Assembly (NCBI GenBank): GCA_051745565.1
Contig: JBNJEF010000034.1
Location: forward strand, 1 to 6,858
Reading direction: 5' to 3'
DNA length: 6,858 nucleotides
Source of the DNA: SKVL01 sp051745565
GTDB taxonomy: Bacteria; Patescibacteriota; Minisyncoccia; Phycocordibacterales; CSBR16-193
Shown here: positions 1 to 5,550 of the stretch, piece by piece
Layout: each line of letters begins with the position of its first letter
Position numbering within the stretch: the stretch's first letter is position 1
Position numbers and translations under genes: made by a program
Notes under the pieces: generated by a model
Databases searched by the model: none
Seen by the model: the letters and a program-made list of their open reading frames with translations, nothing else
What the model was told of the DNA's origin: nothing

Positions 1-663
1 AGCCTTAAACGGCTCTTTTAGTAAAAGATGATCAACCATAAATCTATCAAAAAGCTTACTCTTTTCCGGGTCATTCCCCAAGCGGTGCAGATCTCTATCC
101 AAACTGCTTTCGTATTCTGCCGGAATGGCATCGGTATAACGAGGCAGTAGCTCCTCTCTATAAAGTCGGTTTATATTCCTAGGAATATTCAGATCGCCGC
201 ATAAAATATGAGGCGGTTTTTTATCTAAAAATTCAAACATTCTTTTTATGTCTTCTATCTGCTCTTTAGTCGCCACCTCTCCATTGGATGCCCAAGTAAA
301 GTGGGTGGTCGCCACCGAGATCCCCTTGATACTTGCAAAAATAATAGCCTGAAACATAGTATCTCTTTTTCTGTCGGGATCATAAACAACTATACCTTCA
401 CAAGGTTTGTAATAATGATAAATATCAATGTTATGAGAACCCTTAAAGGCCATAAGGTTGCCCTTGGGAAAAAGCAAACCATCAGGATCGGGCATAAGCG
501 TTAAAGGTAAAAAGGTTACTCTGTAACCTTCTTTTTTTAGCATTGAAGAGATATCAACGGAGGCCTCCTGCAGACAGATCAGATCCGGATCTTCTTTTTT
601 AAGAAACCCCATCACTTTTTCAAGATGATGTCGGTCCTCAACGTTAAGCGAGACAAGTTTCAT
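1..663 (-). CDS. Endonuclease/exonuclease/phosphatase (EEP) family protein, C-terminus off the window
   Basis: This open frame of 221 codons has no stop before the left edge, so the C-terminus is missing. It carries the EEP fold landmarks in order: SLN at residues 5-7, LQE with metal-ligand Glu33, THF with His121, GDLN with Asp157 and Asn159, and an 'RFMVDHLLL' stretch around Asp211 that matches the 'RIDYIF' motif of the family. The final SDH catalytic motif normally lies 20-30 residues further on and must be beyond the edge. The family includes AP endonucleases, DNases and phosphodiesterases acting on nucleic acids or phospholipids; the substrate cannot be decided here. No signal peptide is visible, so it is probably cytoplasmic. 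The ATG is the first start after an in-frame TAA, and AAGG (671-674 on the complement) lies 7 nt upstream as a ribosome site. It follows the thiol-redox genes after about 60 nt and may be cotranscribed with them. Confidence 0.85.
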   Translation of the reverse strand, partial: MKLVSLNVEDRHHLEKVMGFLKKEDPDLICLQEASVDISSMLKKEGYRVTFLPLTLMPDPDGLLFPKGNLMAFKGSHNIDIYHYYKPCEGIVVYDPDRKRDTMFQAIIFASIKGISVATTHFTWASNGEVATKEQIEDIKRMFEFLDKKPPHILCGDLNIPRNINRLYREELLPRYTDAIPAEYESSLDRDLHRLGNDPEKSKLFDRFMVDHLLLKEPFKA

Positions 664-724
664 TATGAGACCTTAACATATTTAAAACGACTCTGAGAAA
701 TAAACTCTTAGAGAAAAGTGATAT

Positions 725-967
725 TTAGATATTATCTTGCATTAACTTTTTTATCTCTTCCGGATCAGGTATTTTACCTGAGATCACCACCTTACCGTTT
801 AATGCCAGTGCCGGAGTTTCCGTTATTCCGGCCTCCGCGATCTTTTCCGTATCGCATACTTTTTCCACTTTAATATCTTCTATCTCAAGCTCTTCCACCG
901 CTTTTCTTATACTCTCCCCCATTCCTCCACACATCACACATCCGGATCCATATACTGTTATGTTCAT
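725..967 (-). CDS. Small thioredoxin-like redox-active disulfide protein (Thioredoxin_3 type)
   Basis: This 80-residue protein is a minimal thioredoxin/glutaredoxin-like fold. A beta strand (NITVYGS) leads into a CVMC active site at Cys10 and Cys13, and a cis-proline is seen at Thr51-Pro52 before the strand 'ALALNGKVVISG'. Length and the 'TPAL.LNGK...GKIP' ending match the redox-active disulfide protein 2 / Thioredoxin_3 family. An additional Cys38 lies in the 'VCD' strand. There is no signal peptide or membrane segment, so it should be cytoplasmic. The start lies 20 nt after the stop of the thioredoxin-CcdA fusion gene, so it is very likely in the same operon. A plausible role, inferred from context, is the cytoplasmic electron donor to the membrane CcdA-like domain. 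The upstream gap is A/T-rich without a clear Shine-Dalgarno; a TATAAT (987-992 on the complement) overlaps the preceding stop but has no good -35 partner. Confidence 0.85.
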   Translation of the reverse strand: MNITVYGSGCVMCGGMGESIRKAVEELEIEDIKVEKVCDTEKIAEAGITETPALALNGKVVISGKIPDPEEIKKLMQDNI

Positions 968-987
968 ATTTTCTTATTAAATTAAAA

Positions 988-2190
988 TTATAACCCTATA
1001 AGATAATGCAAAGAAAGATAGGTCAAAACCAACGCACCAACAAAGGTAACCCAGGTTATCATCCTTGATCCCGCAAACCAGATCTGCTTGGTCATTACCG
1101 CTCCGGTAAATATAATAAGTTCCATTAACATGTAGAAGAAGAGATAGAGAAGAATGTATCCGGTATAAGCTCCCAGAGATACACCTTTTTCTATCAGAAT
1201 GCCTGTAAAAGCAATGGGTACGCCGATAGAGCAAGGAAGCTCTACTATGGTTATAACCGTAGCAAAGAACACAATACCCCCTACAAGAGCCGCCGGTTTA
1301 CCGGAGGGATCATTGAAAACCTTCTGAAGTCTATTGGTCGCCCTTTTGGCAAGGGCGGAGTCAGAAGATTCGCAAGTGGGACCAAATCGGTAAAACCTCC
1401 AAAACTCCTTAAAAAAGTAAATCGCCCCCGCGCCGGCGGCTATCCCGACTACGTACTGAAATGCAGGTAAATGACCCAAAAGAACCTCAAAAACCTGCCC
1501 CCAAACAAAGACCAGTACTCCATAAATGGTAACCGCGGTTAATAAAAATATTCCACCGTAGATAAATATCCATTTACGAGAATCTAAGACCATAACAAGG
1601 GAAAGTATCAGTATAAGAGCACCCAGGGAACATACATTAAAACCGTCAAGAGAGCCCAAAACGACAGTTATTGCCGGCAAGGACCAGCCTCTGACCGTTA
1701 TCTCCCTATCAGTAAAGGGGAGCGGATAAGTATAAATATCTTCCTCTACCCTTTCACCTTCAAAGGCATCCCGTATCATTTCCTCTTGTCTTGAACCGAA
1801 GGAGTTGAACTGCAAAAGCTGATCGTTAATAAATATCATCGGAGCCATCATACGGTAATCTTCAATGCCGGCACCAGAGGCAACCTCTTCTACAAGTTCG
1901 GTATTGGTTATACTTTCCTTTTTAAGTTCCAGTTGAGGATAGTCGTCAATTACCGATTCAACGAACTCTCCGGCATCCTGACAGACGGGACAGAACCTAT
2001 CATCAAAAAAGTAAACAGTCTTTTTCTCTTTACTCTCCGATATTTCCTTATCGGTATTTTCCACTTGACCATTATCAGTTTCCGCCTGTACGGAAAAAGG
2101 GCCGATAAAAAATACGGAAACAAAAATCAGGAAAAAGGCGAAAAAATCAATTCTCCCGAACATATTCATCTTATTAACGATCGATCTCAC
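988..2190 (-). CDS. Secreted thioredoxin domain fused to a CcdA/DsbD-like transmembrane thiol transporter
   Basis: The protein is about 400 residues. Residues 1-36 form a signal peptide or anchor ending 'SVQA|ET'. A polar spacer follows, then a thioredoxin-like domain (about 57-145) with CPVC at Cys67/Cys70 and a cis-Pro at Pro117 (APMIFIN). About six membrane segments follow (roughly 170-201, 206-232, 243-263, 299-327, 333-358, 372-398). The transmembrane cysteines typical of CcdA/DsbD are Cys187 (DGFNVCS, segment 1) and Cys320 (ELPCS, segment 4). The family moves reducing equivalents from cytoplasmic thioredoxin across the membrane to exported thiol proteins. Here the thioredoxin domain precedes the membrane core, whereas DsbD carries it at the C-terminus. 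Cys273 lies in the central loop. The longest frame starts at a GTG overlapping the upstream gene by 17 nt, with GGGAG 11 nt ahead; an ATG at 2167-2169, just after the upstream stop, is a real alternative and keeps the signal peptide. Confidence 0.88.
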   Translation of the reverse strand: MRSIVNKMNMFGRIDFFAFFLIFVSVFFIGPFSVQAETDNGQVENTDKEISESKEKKTVYFFDDRFCPVCQDAGEFVESVIDDYPQLELKKESITNTELVEEVASGAGIEDYRMMAPMIFINDQLLQFNSFGSRQEEMIRDAFEGERVEEDIYTYPLPFTDREITVRGWSLPAITVVLGSLDGFNVCSLGALILILSLVMVLDSRKWIFIYGGIFLLTAVTIYGVLVFVWGQVFEVLLGHLPAFQYVVGIAAGAGAIYFFKEFWRFYRFGPTCESSDSALAKRATNRLQKVFNDPSGKPAALVGGIVFFATVITIVELPCSIGVPIAFTGILIEKGVSLGAYTGYILLYLFFYMLMELIIFTGAVMTKQIWFAGSRMITWVTFVGALVLTYLSLHYLIGL

Positions 2191-2629
2191 AATTTACGGC
2201 GCTCCCTATATCTTCAGGATCGCGAGAGCCCTGATACATCTCTCCTTCTATCTGGATCTCCGGCACGCCCCGACCTATCAACTCATCTCTACAGCGCTCC
2301 GTCTCATCGGAACACTCAACATATATAGGCTCCACATTATCGGTTCCTCCTAAAGACTTAACGAGCTGATTACAGTAAGGACAGGTTTTTGAACCGTAAA
2401 TAACAACGTCCGCATTATTCAAACACGATACCAGCTCCTCTAATTGAGATGCTGTTAGATCTTCCGAATCCACGTTCACCTCCTCATCTTCACCCTCGGA
2501 CTCAGTTCTGTTTTCGCCATTTTCTTCCACAGAATGATCGTCGGAATCAAAACTGTAAAGCACGAACGAGGCGACCCCAAATCCCAAGGCCACTAATAAT
2601 AATAGGATCATTATTTTTTTCTCACTCAT
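2174..2629 (-). CDS. Membrane-anchored thioredoxin-like protein (VKOR-partner type)
   Basis: This 151-residue protein has a short basic N-terminus (SEKK) and one hydrophobic helix at about residues 6-27. A very acidic linker (28-57) follows, then a thioredoxin-like domain to the end. The domain shows 'VVIYGSKTCPYC' with CxxC at Cys83/Cys86, then 'YVEC' (Cys106), Cys113 and the cis-Pro segment 'GVPEIQI.G..Y.G' (Pro123). Cys69 precedes the domain and Cys147 follows it. The YxEC...C...P.I.I.G pattern resembles the thioredoxin-like domain fused to bacterial vitamin K epoxide reductase homologues; no VKOR is seen in this window. Topology (positive residues before the helix) places the catalytic domain outside the membrane. 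It is the first gene of the redox operon and overlaps the next gene, which implies translational coupling. It may be an oxidoreductase or isomerase acting on exported thiol proteins, recycled by the fusion protein. No clear Shine-Dalgarno precedes the ATG. Confidence 0.85.
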   Translation of the reverse strand: MSEKKIMILLLLVALGFGVASFVLYSFDSDDHSVEENGENRTESEGEDEEVNVDSEDLTASQLEELVSCLNNADVVIYGSKTCPYCNQLVKSLGGTDNVEPIYVECSDETERCRDELIGRGVPEIQIEGEMYQGSRDPEDIGSAVNCEIDR

Positions 2630-2665
2630 AAAACTTAATTACATTAATCTAATAATTCCTTTTAA

Positions 2666-2694
2666 AGGATACGAATTCTCATGATCATTCTCAA
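2666..2694 (-). promoter_or_regulatory. Sigma-70-type promoter of the thiol-redox operon
   Basis: On the complement, TTGAGA (2689-2694, 5/6 to consensus) and TATCCT (2666-2671, 4/6) are separated by exactly 17 bp. Transcription would start near 2659, about 30 nt ahead of the thioredoxin-like gene. The spacer contains the perfect palindrome ATGATCAT (2681-2688), and the -10 overlaps a CCTTT-n-AAAGG palindrome (2658-2668); either could be an operator, but this is unproven. Confidence 0.55.
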
Positions 2695-2796
2695 TCCAAA
2701 CCATAATATCTTGATCATTTCACTTCCGGATGAAAAGAATGAAAATTTATTAACAGCTTTCATTATATCAGACATCGGCTATTAAGTAACCGATGA

Positions 2797-3264
2797 TCAC
2801 TCACTCGTATTGAGATGCTTTAAGGCCTCTTCGTTTCTCCTTAGAGCCTCTATTCCCCCCTTAAGGTCTATAACACGACTAAAGCCCTTATCTTCCATTA
2901 TACGAAAAACTTCCTTGCTTCTCCGTCCACTACGGCAATAGAGTGCATAAAAAGAATCCGTATCAAGCTCGGAAATGGTCTGTTCTAAATCTGATGAACC
3001 ATGATCAATGTTAACAGCTCCGGAGAGATGTCCTTGATAGAACTCTTTAGGCGTTCTTACATCTACCAGAACAATGTCATCGTTCCCGGCGACTTCTTTT
3101 GCAAACTCAAGAGATGAAACCGAGGCAAGTTTTTCTTGAGGTAAGGTCATATCCAAAGTAGTCATTACTCCGGCGACGGATAAGAAAGATAACACGATCA
3201 ACGGAGCAATGGTAATATTTTTATTTTTCTTAAAATTTAAATACTTTTTCTTTAAAGAGATCAT
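2797..3264 (-). CDS. Membrane-tethered single-domain rhodanese (sulfurtransferase-like)
   Basis: This 155-residue protein has a Lys-rich N-terminus (1-16), one hydrophobic helix (about 17-37) and a rhodanese domain (about 46-150). The helix orientation puts the domain outside the cytoplasmic membrane. Domain landmarks are 'VLVDVRTPKEFYQGHLSGAVNI' in outline (Asp68, Arg70, Glu74, His79, Gly82), the active-site loop CRSGRRS with Cys110, and the closing 'GF..V.DLKGGIEAL'. The six-residue active loop matches sulfurtransferases, in which the Cys carries a persulfide. The Trp that often follows 'GG(I/M)' is Leu here. Its own promoter separates it from the upstream receiver pair, and it sits just upstream of the thiol-redox operon. 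A role in extracytoplasmic sulfane-sulfur or persulfide handling, reduced by the neighbouring thioredoxins, is inferred. There is no lipobox. The Shine-Dalgarno is weak: AAGAG is only one base from the ATG. Confidence 0.87.
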   Translation of the reverse strand: MISLKKKYLNFKKNKNITIAPLIVLSFLSVAGVMTTLDMTLPQEKLASVSSLEFAKEVAGNDDIVLVDVRTPKEFYQGHLSGAVNIDHGSSDLEQTISELDTDSFYALYCRSGRRSKEVFRIMEDKGFSRVIDLKGGIEALRRNEEALKHLNTSE

Positions 3265-3296
3265 ACTCTTATATCTTAAAAAGATCTTTGCCAGTG

Positions 3297-3324
3297 ATTA
3301 TACAAAATACTTAAGAGATGTAAA
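3297..3324 (-). promoter_or_regulatory. Strong sigma-70-type promoter of the rhodanese gene
   Basis: On the complement, TTTACA (3319-3324, 5/6) is followed after 16 bp by a perfect TATAAT (3297-3302). The start point would be near 3290, giving a leader of about 26 nt to the ATG at 3264. It lies just downstream of the membrane-protein stop, so the rhodanese can be transcribed independently of the receiver pair. Confidence 0.65.
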
Positions 3325-3341
3325 CACTGACCTAAAAATAA

Positions 3342-3731
3342 TTAGGGCAGAGAATACATCGGGGTGTTGTCGCCTCTTTTCTTTTTATATATCCACTTCA
3401 TAAGAGGGACGAATTTAAAGACCCTGTCCCTCTTCTTTCTGATGGATCTTATCTTATGGTTGTAATCCGCCTTTAACCTTTCTAACCTTATTTTTTTAAC
3501 ATCGCCAGAAACATCATCTTTAGCTATCTCATACTCCTCCTTTTCCCACAGCTCCATAACACAGGCATCCATAAGCCGAGAATAATGATCTAATCTTTTC
3601 CACGCAAAAAAATAGAAGACGAGAAGCAGAGTCAGAAAAAAGAAAGGGTACAGAATATAATTGAAATTTATCTCCAATATGAACCCCAGACCTATTCCCT
3701 CCAGTATGTTAAAAAGTATTTCCCCTAACAT
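3342..3731 (-). CDS. Small basic membrane protein of unknown function
   Basis: I do not recognise this 129-residue protein. An amphipathic or hydrophobic N-terminal stretch (2-22) precedes a clear transmembrane helix at about 25-44, followed by WKR. The tail (45-129) is charged and probably cytoplasmic. It runs from acidic (WEKEEYEIAKDD) to strongly basic (KKIRLERLK, RSIRKKRDR, IYKKKRGD) and may be helical. There are no catalytic motifs, and the only cysteine is at about residue 57. It starts 27 nt after the stop of the CheY-like receiver, so the two are probably cotranscribed. The basic cytoplasmic tail could bind a partner protein, nucleic acid or acidic lipid heads, but that is a guess. 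The ATG has no Shine-Dalgarno; a TATAGA box lies 7 nt before it but has no -35 partner. Confidence 0.7.
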   Translation of the reverse strand: MLGEILFNILEGIGLGFILEINFNYILYPFFFLTLLLVFYFFAWKRLDHYSRLMDACVMELWEKEEYEIAKDDVSGDVKKIRLERLKADYNHKIRSIRKKRDRVFKFVPLMKWIYKKKRGDNTPMYSLP

Positions 3732-3758
3732 AATTTTATCTATAGGGATAATGCACCG

Positions 3759-4130
3759 CTACCCCTCAGTGAATTTTCTTACTTTTTCAGTTATTTCCTG
3801 GGGAGTGAATTTGGCTTTGACCAGGAAATCATTGGCTCCAAGCTCATAGCCTTTTTCTATATCATCTTCATTTCCCAAATTGGAAAGAATTATTACAGGA
3901 GTATCCGAGGTATCCCCGCTTTTTTCTCTTAACCATGTCAATACTTCAAAACCGTGCATTGAAGGCAAAAGAAGGTCAAGTAAGATCAAACCGGGTTTGT
4001 ATTCCGGAATAAGCTCAACTCCCCTTTCTCCGGTTTCCGCTTGCTCCACTTCATGACCATCTTCGGACAGCTTTTTGGCAAGAAGTCCTCGCAAAAATTC
4101 ATCATCTTCTATTATTAAAATTTTCGCCAT
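3759..4130 (-). CDS. Stand-alone response regulator receiver domain (CheY-like)
   Basis: This protein is a single receiver domain with no output domain. Numbered from the ATG at 4128-4130 (123 residues), the acidic pair is Asp9/Asp10 (IIEDDEF), the phospho-acceptor is Asp52 (LILLDLLLP), the switch Ser is Ser83 (IILSN) and the conserved Lys is Lys105 (FLVKAK). All key residues are intact, so it should accept phosphate from a sensor kinase; no kinase is in the window. Stand-alone receivers act by protein contact rather than by DNA binding. The 'LSNLGNEDDIEKGYELGA' region resembles receivers common in Patescibacteria. A TTG two codons upstream (4134-4136) could extend the frame, but the ATG is preferred because the fold starts right after it (AKILIIEDD). 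Neither start has a Shine-Dalgarno. The next gene downstream encodes the basic membrane protein, a possible partner. Confidence 0.93.
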   Translation of the reverse strand: MAKILIIEDDEFLRGLLAKKLSEDGHEVEQAETGERGVELIPEYKPGLILLDLLLPSMHGFEVLTWLREKSGDTSDTPVIILSNLGNEDDIEKGYELGANDFLVKAKFTPQEITEKVRKFTEG

Positions 4131-4239
4131 TTTCAAAATTAAATATGACTTTTAACCATACATTTAGAATAACATAGATCGTATGTAAATATGCATCTTT
4201 TATACCCAACAACCAAACATAACAAATATATGGATCAAG

Positions 4240-4268
4240 TTGCCATAATACCTACTTTGGTATAAAAT
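4240..4268 (+). promoter_or_regulatory. Promoter placed for leaderless transcription of the PG-binding protein gene
   Basis: TTGCCA (4240-4245, 5/6) and TAAAAT (4263-4268, 5/6) are separated by 17 bp. The -10 element ends only 8 bases before the ATG at 4277, so transcription should start at or within a few bases of the start codon. No ribosome binding site lies in between. This fits a leaderless mRNA. Confidence 0.6.
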
Positions 4269-4276
4269 TAAATTTA

Positions 4277-4879
4277 ATGAGGAATTTATACATTTTTATT
4301 ACCTTTCTTGCTTTAGTGGCATTCTCATCATTAACTTTTATTTCACCCGTTCTGGCGGAAGAAGAAGTTGGCTTTTATAAAGAAATAATAAAGAAACTGG
4401 AAAGAGAGGTATCAGAAATGGAAACGAAGTTAAGTGAAAATGGGGTTGATATAGACAGAACCTTAAATATAGAGCCGGAAAAGAGACAGGAAAAGGAAAG
4501 CGAGGAGGATAAAGAGAAAGAAAATGATAATAATATAATAACCACAAAAACCACGCGCAGTTCTTCGACACAAAAGGAAAACGAAGTGGAAATATTGGAA
4601 TGTGTGAATCTAAAAAGAACGTTTCGTTTTGGTGACTACAACGAAGAGGTTATTAAATTACAAAAATTCTTAGAGGAAAAGGGGCACTTCCATCATCCTC
4701 ATATAACAAAATATTTTGGTCCCGTAACGGAAAAAGCCGTTCAAGATTTTCAAGCAGAAGAAGGCATAGTATCTCAAGGTACACCGACAACAACCGGTTT
4801 CGGGCAGGTGGGACCTAAAACCAGAAAAGCTATAGAAGAAGCAAGTTGCGCTTCGGCCGGTTTAGGGTCCGATAGATAG
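4277..4879 (+). CDS. Secreted peptidoglycan-binding (PG_binding_1) protein with coiled-coil/acidic linker
   Basis: This 200-residue protein begins with a signal peptide (1-27, cut likely after 'PVLA'). A predicted helix or coiled coil follows (about 30-55, KEIIKKLEREVSEMETKL), then a low-complexity Glu/Lys/Asn and Thr/Ser linker (66-103). One peptidoglycan-binding type 1 domain follows (about 109-190), marked by 'FGDYNEEVIKLQKFL', 'YFGPVTEKAVQDFQ' and 'G.VGPKTRKAI'. This domain binds cell-wall glycan peptides and usually targets or anchors a partner activity; no catalytic domain is present. The mature protein has exactly two cysteines, Cys109 and Cys191, at the two edges of the binding domain, suggesting a disulfide that clamps it. 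A His-rich insert (HFHHPH, 137-142) lies mid-domain. This layout is common in Parcubacteria-like genomes. It is divergent from the receiver gene, and its promoter suggests leaderless translation. Confidence 0.87.
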   Translation: MRNLYIFITFLALVAFSSLTFISPVLAEEEVGFYKEIIKKLEREVSEMETKLSENGVDIDRTLNIEPEKRQEKESEEDKEKENDNNIITTKTTRSSSTQKENEVEILECVNLKRTFRFGDYNEEVIKLQKFLEEKGHFHHPHITKYFGPVTEKAVQDFQAEEGIVSQGTPTTTGFGQVGPKTRKAIEEASCASAGLGSDR

Positions 4880-4881
4880 CA

Positions 4882-4910
4882 TTGACAGATGCCTGTATCT
4901 TTATTTAAAT
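4882..4910 (+). promoter_or_regulatory. Promoter of the CDP-alcohol phosphatidyltransferase gene
   Basis: A perfect TTGACA (4882-4887) starts three bases after the stop of the preceding gene. TTAAAT (4905-4910, 4/6) follows after 17 bp. The start point would be near 4917, leaving a leader of about 38 nt that contains the strong ribosome site. Confidence 0.55.
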
Positions 4911-4942
4911 AAGCAAAGAAAACGCCCTTGTAAAAACCAAAT

Positions 4943-4949
4943 AAGGAGG
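4943..4949 (+). promoter_or_regulatory. Consensus Shine-Dalgarno that fixes the start of the CDP-alcohol enzyme
   Basis: AAGGAGG followed by TGGAG places a full anti-Shine-Dalgarno match 5 nt ahead of the ATG at 4955. The in-frame GTG at 4949 overlaps this element and so cannot be the start. It is the only consensus ribosome site in the window. Confidence 0.8.
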
Positions 4950-4954
4950 TGGAG

Positions 4955-5548
4955 ATGAGCACCTTTAACAAGGTTTCTTTGAAAGAAGCCACGGCAGAGA
5001 AACCAAGAGCACTAAAAGGGAAACCGAAAACACTGACCACAGCTACACTGATAACCACTGCCGGCATTCTGGCAACAGCGCTGTATGTTCTCCAGTACAC
5101 TTTAGGGATCCTGCTTTCTTTCATACCTATGACAGTAGGAGTGGCTCTTTTAAGTGACGTCTTTGACGGCTTTACTGCAAGAAAATTAAAACAACAGACA
5201 CATTTCGGAGAACTGATAGACTGTTTACGTGACAGGTCCATCGTCGTTGCAGGCGCAGGGAACATAGCTGTAGAGCGAAGCGGTTTGTCGGTCTTAATGC
5301 CTTTTTGCCTAATGATCACTTTGGAAACTTACTCCTTTCTCAAAAAGGACTGCAATGTAGTAAATACAAAAAAGGAAAGAGAAGAAAACTCTTGTATTAG
5401 AAGCCTTTACATCTTGTCCTCGTGCGGAGTATTAGCTCTGGTATTTAAAGTATACTGGAACTTTCCGCTTATTCCTCCCTTATGGTTTTTTATGATCCTT
5501 TTCGCGGCCAGTAGCCTGGTCGCTACAATAGAAGCAGTAAAAAAATAA
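4955..5548 (+). CDS. CDP-alcohol phosphatidyltransferase family membrane enzyme
   Basis: This 197-residue integral membrane protein contains the complete family signature D-x2-D-G-x2-A-R-x8-G-x3-D-x3-D. It runs from Asp68 through Asp71, Gly72, Ala75, Arg76, Gly85 and Asp89 to Asp93 (numbered from the ATG at 4955). These aspartates bind the metal ions and the CDP-linked substrate. The enzyme displaces CMP from a CDP-alcohol, usually CDP-diacylglycerol, with an alcohol such as glycerol-3-phosphate, serine or inositol phosphate, to make phospholipid head groups. A polar N-tail of about 25 residues precedes hydrophobic segments at about 27-47 and 50-67. Further segments follow the motif at about 110-127, 144-165 and 170-193. 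Length is normal for the family. The acceptor alcohol cannot be read from the sequence; a PgsA-like role is one option. It has its own promoter, a consensus ribosome site and a terminator, so it is probably a single-gene unit. Confidence 0.9.
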   Translation: MSTFNKVSLKEATAEKPRALKGKPKTLTTATLITTAGILATALYVLQYTLGILLSFIPMTVGVALLSDVFDGFTARKLKQQTHFGELIDCLRDRSIVVAGAGNIAVERSGLSVLMPFCLMITLETYSFLKKDCNVVNTKKEREENSCIRSLYILSSCGVLALVFKVYWNFPLIPPLWFFMILFAASSLVATIEAVKK

Positions 5549-5550
5549 CA

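Noticed and set aside
691..713. Inverted repeat CTCTGAG...CTTAGAG between the small thioredoxin gene and the EEP gene as a terminator.
   Set aside because: Seven pairs with one G-U, a nine-base loop and no T run; too weak to call.
1933..2328. Plus-strand frame of 131 codons across the redox genes.
   Set aside because: It is antisense to the thioredoxin-CcdA fusion and anchored thioredoxin genes, and has no domain features or ribosome site.
2681..2785. Plus-strand frame of 34 codons starting at ATG 2681, with AAGGA 11 nt upstream.
   Set aside because: It lies across the minus-strand redox promoter, is short, has a distant ribosome site and no recognisable motif. Frames of this length are expected by chance in AT-rich DNA.
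2774..2794. Inverted repeat ATCGG...CCGAT downstream of the rhodanese gene as a terminator.
   Set aside because: The stem is only five pairs plus two beyond a mismatch, and no T run follows on the minus strand.
3331..3346. CCTAA...TTAGG hairpin at the end of the basic membrane protein gene.
   Set aside because: Five A/T-rich pairs overlapping the stop codon, without a U tract; probably chance.
4137..4276. Promoter for the receiver gene on the minus strand in the divergent intergenic region.
   Set aside because: Several partial matches exist (for example TTGTTA with TAAAAG, or TTTACA with TAAATG), but none is clearly better than the others.
4338..4571. Minus-strand open frame opposite the PG-binding protein gene.
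   Set aside because: It is rich in Phe, Leu, Pro and Tyr, as expected for the antisense of a Glu/Lys/Asn-rich linker; it is a shadow frame.
4774..5319. Long minus-strand open frame (181 codons) opposite the CDP-alcohol enzyme gene.
   Set aside because: The plus-strand frame has the full catalytic signature, a consensus ribosome site and a terminator; the antisense frame has no motif and spans the promoter.
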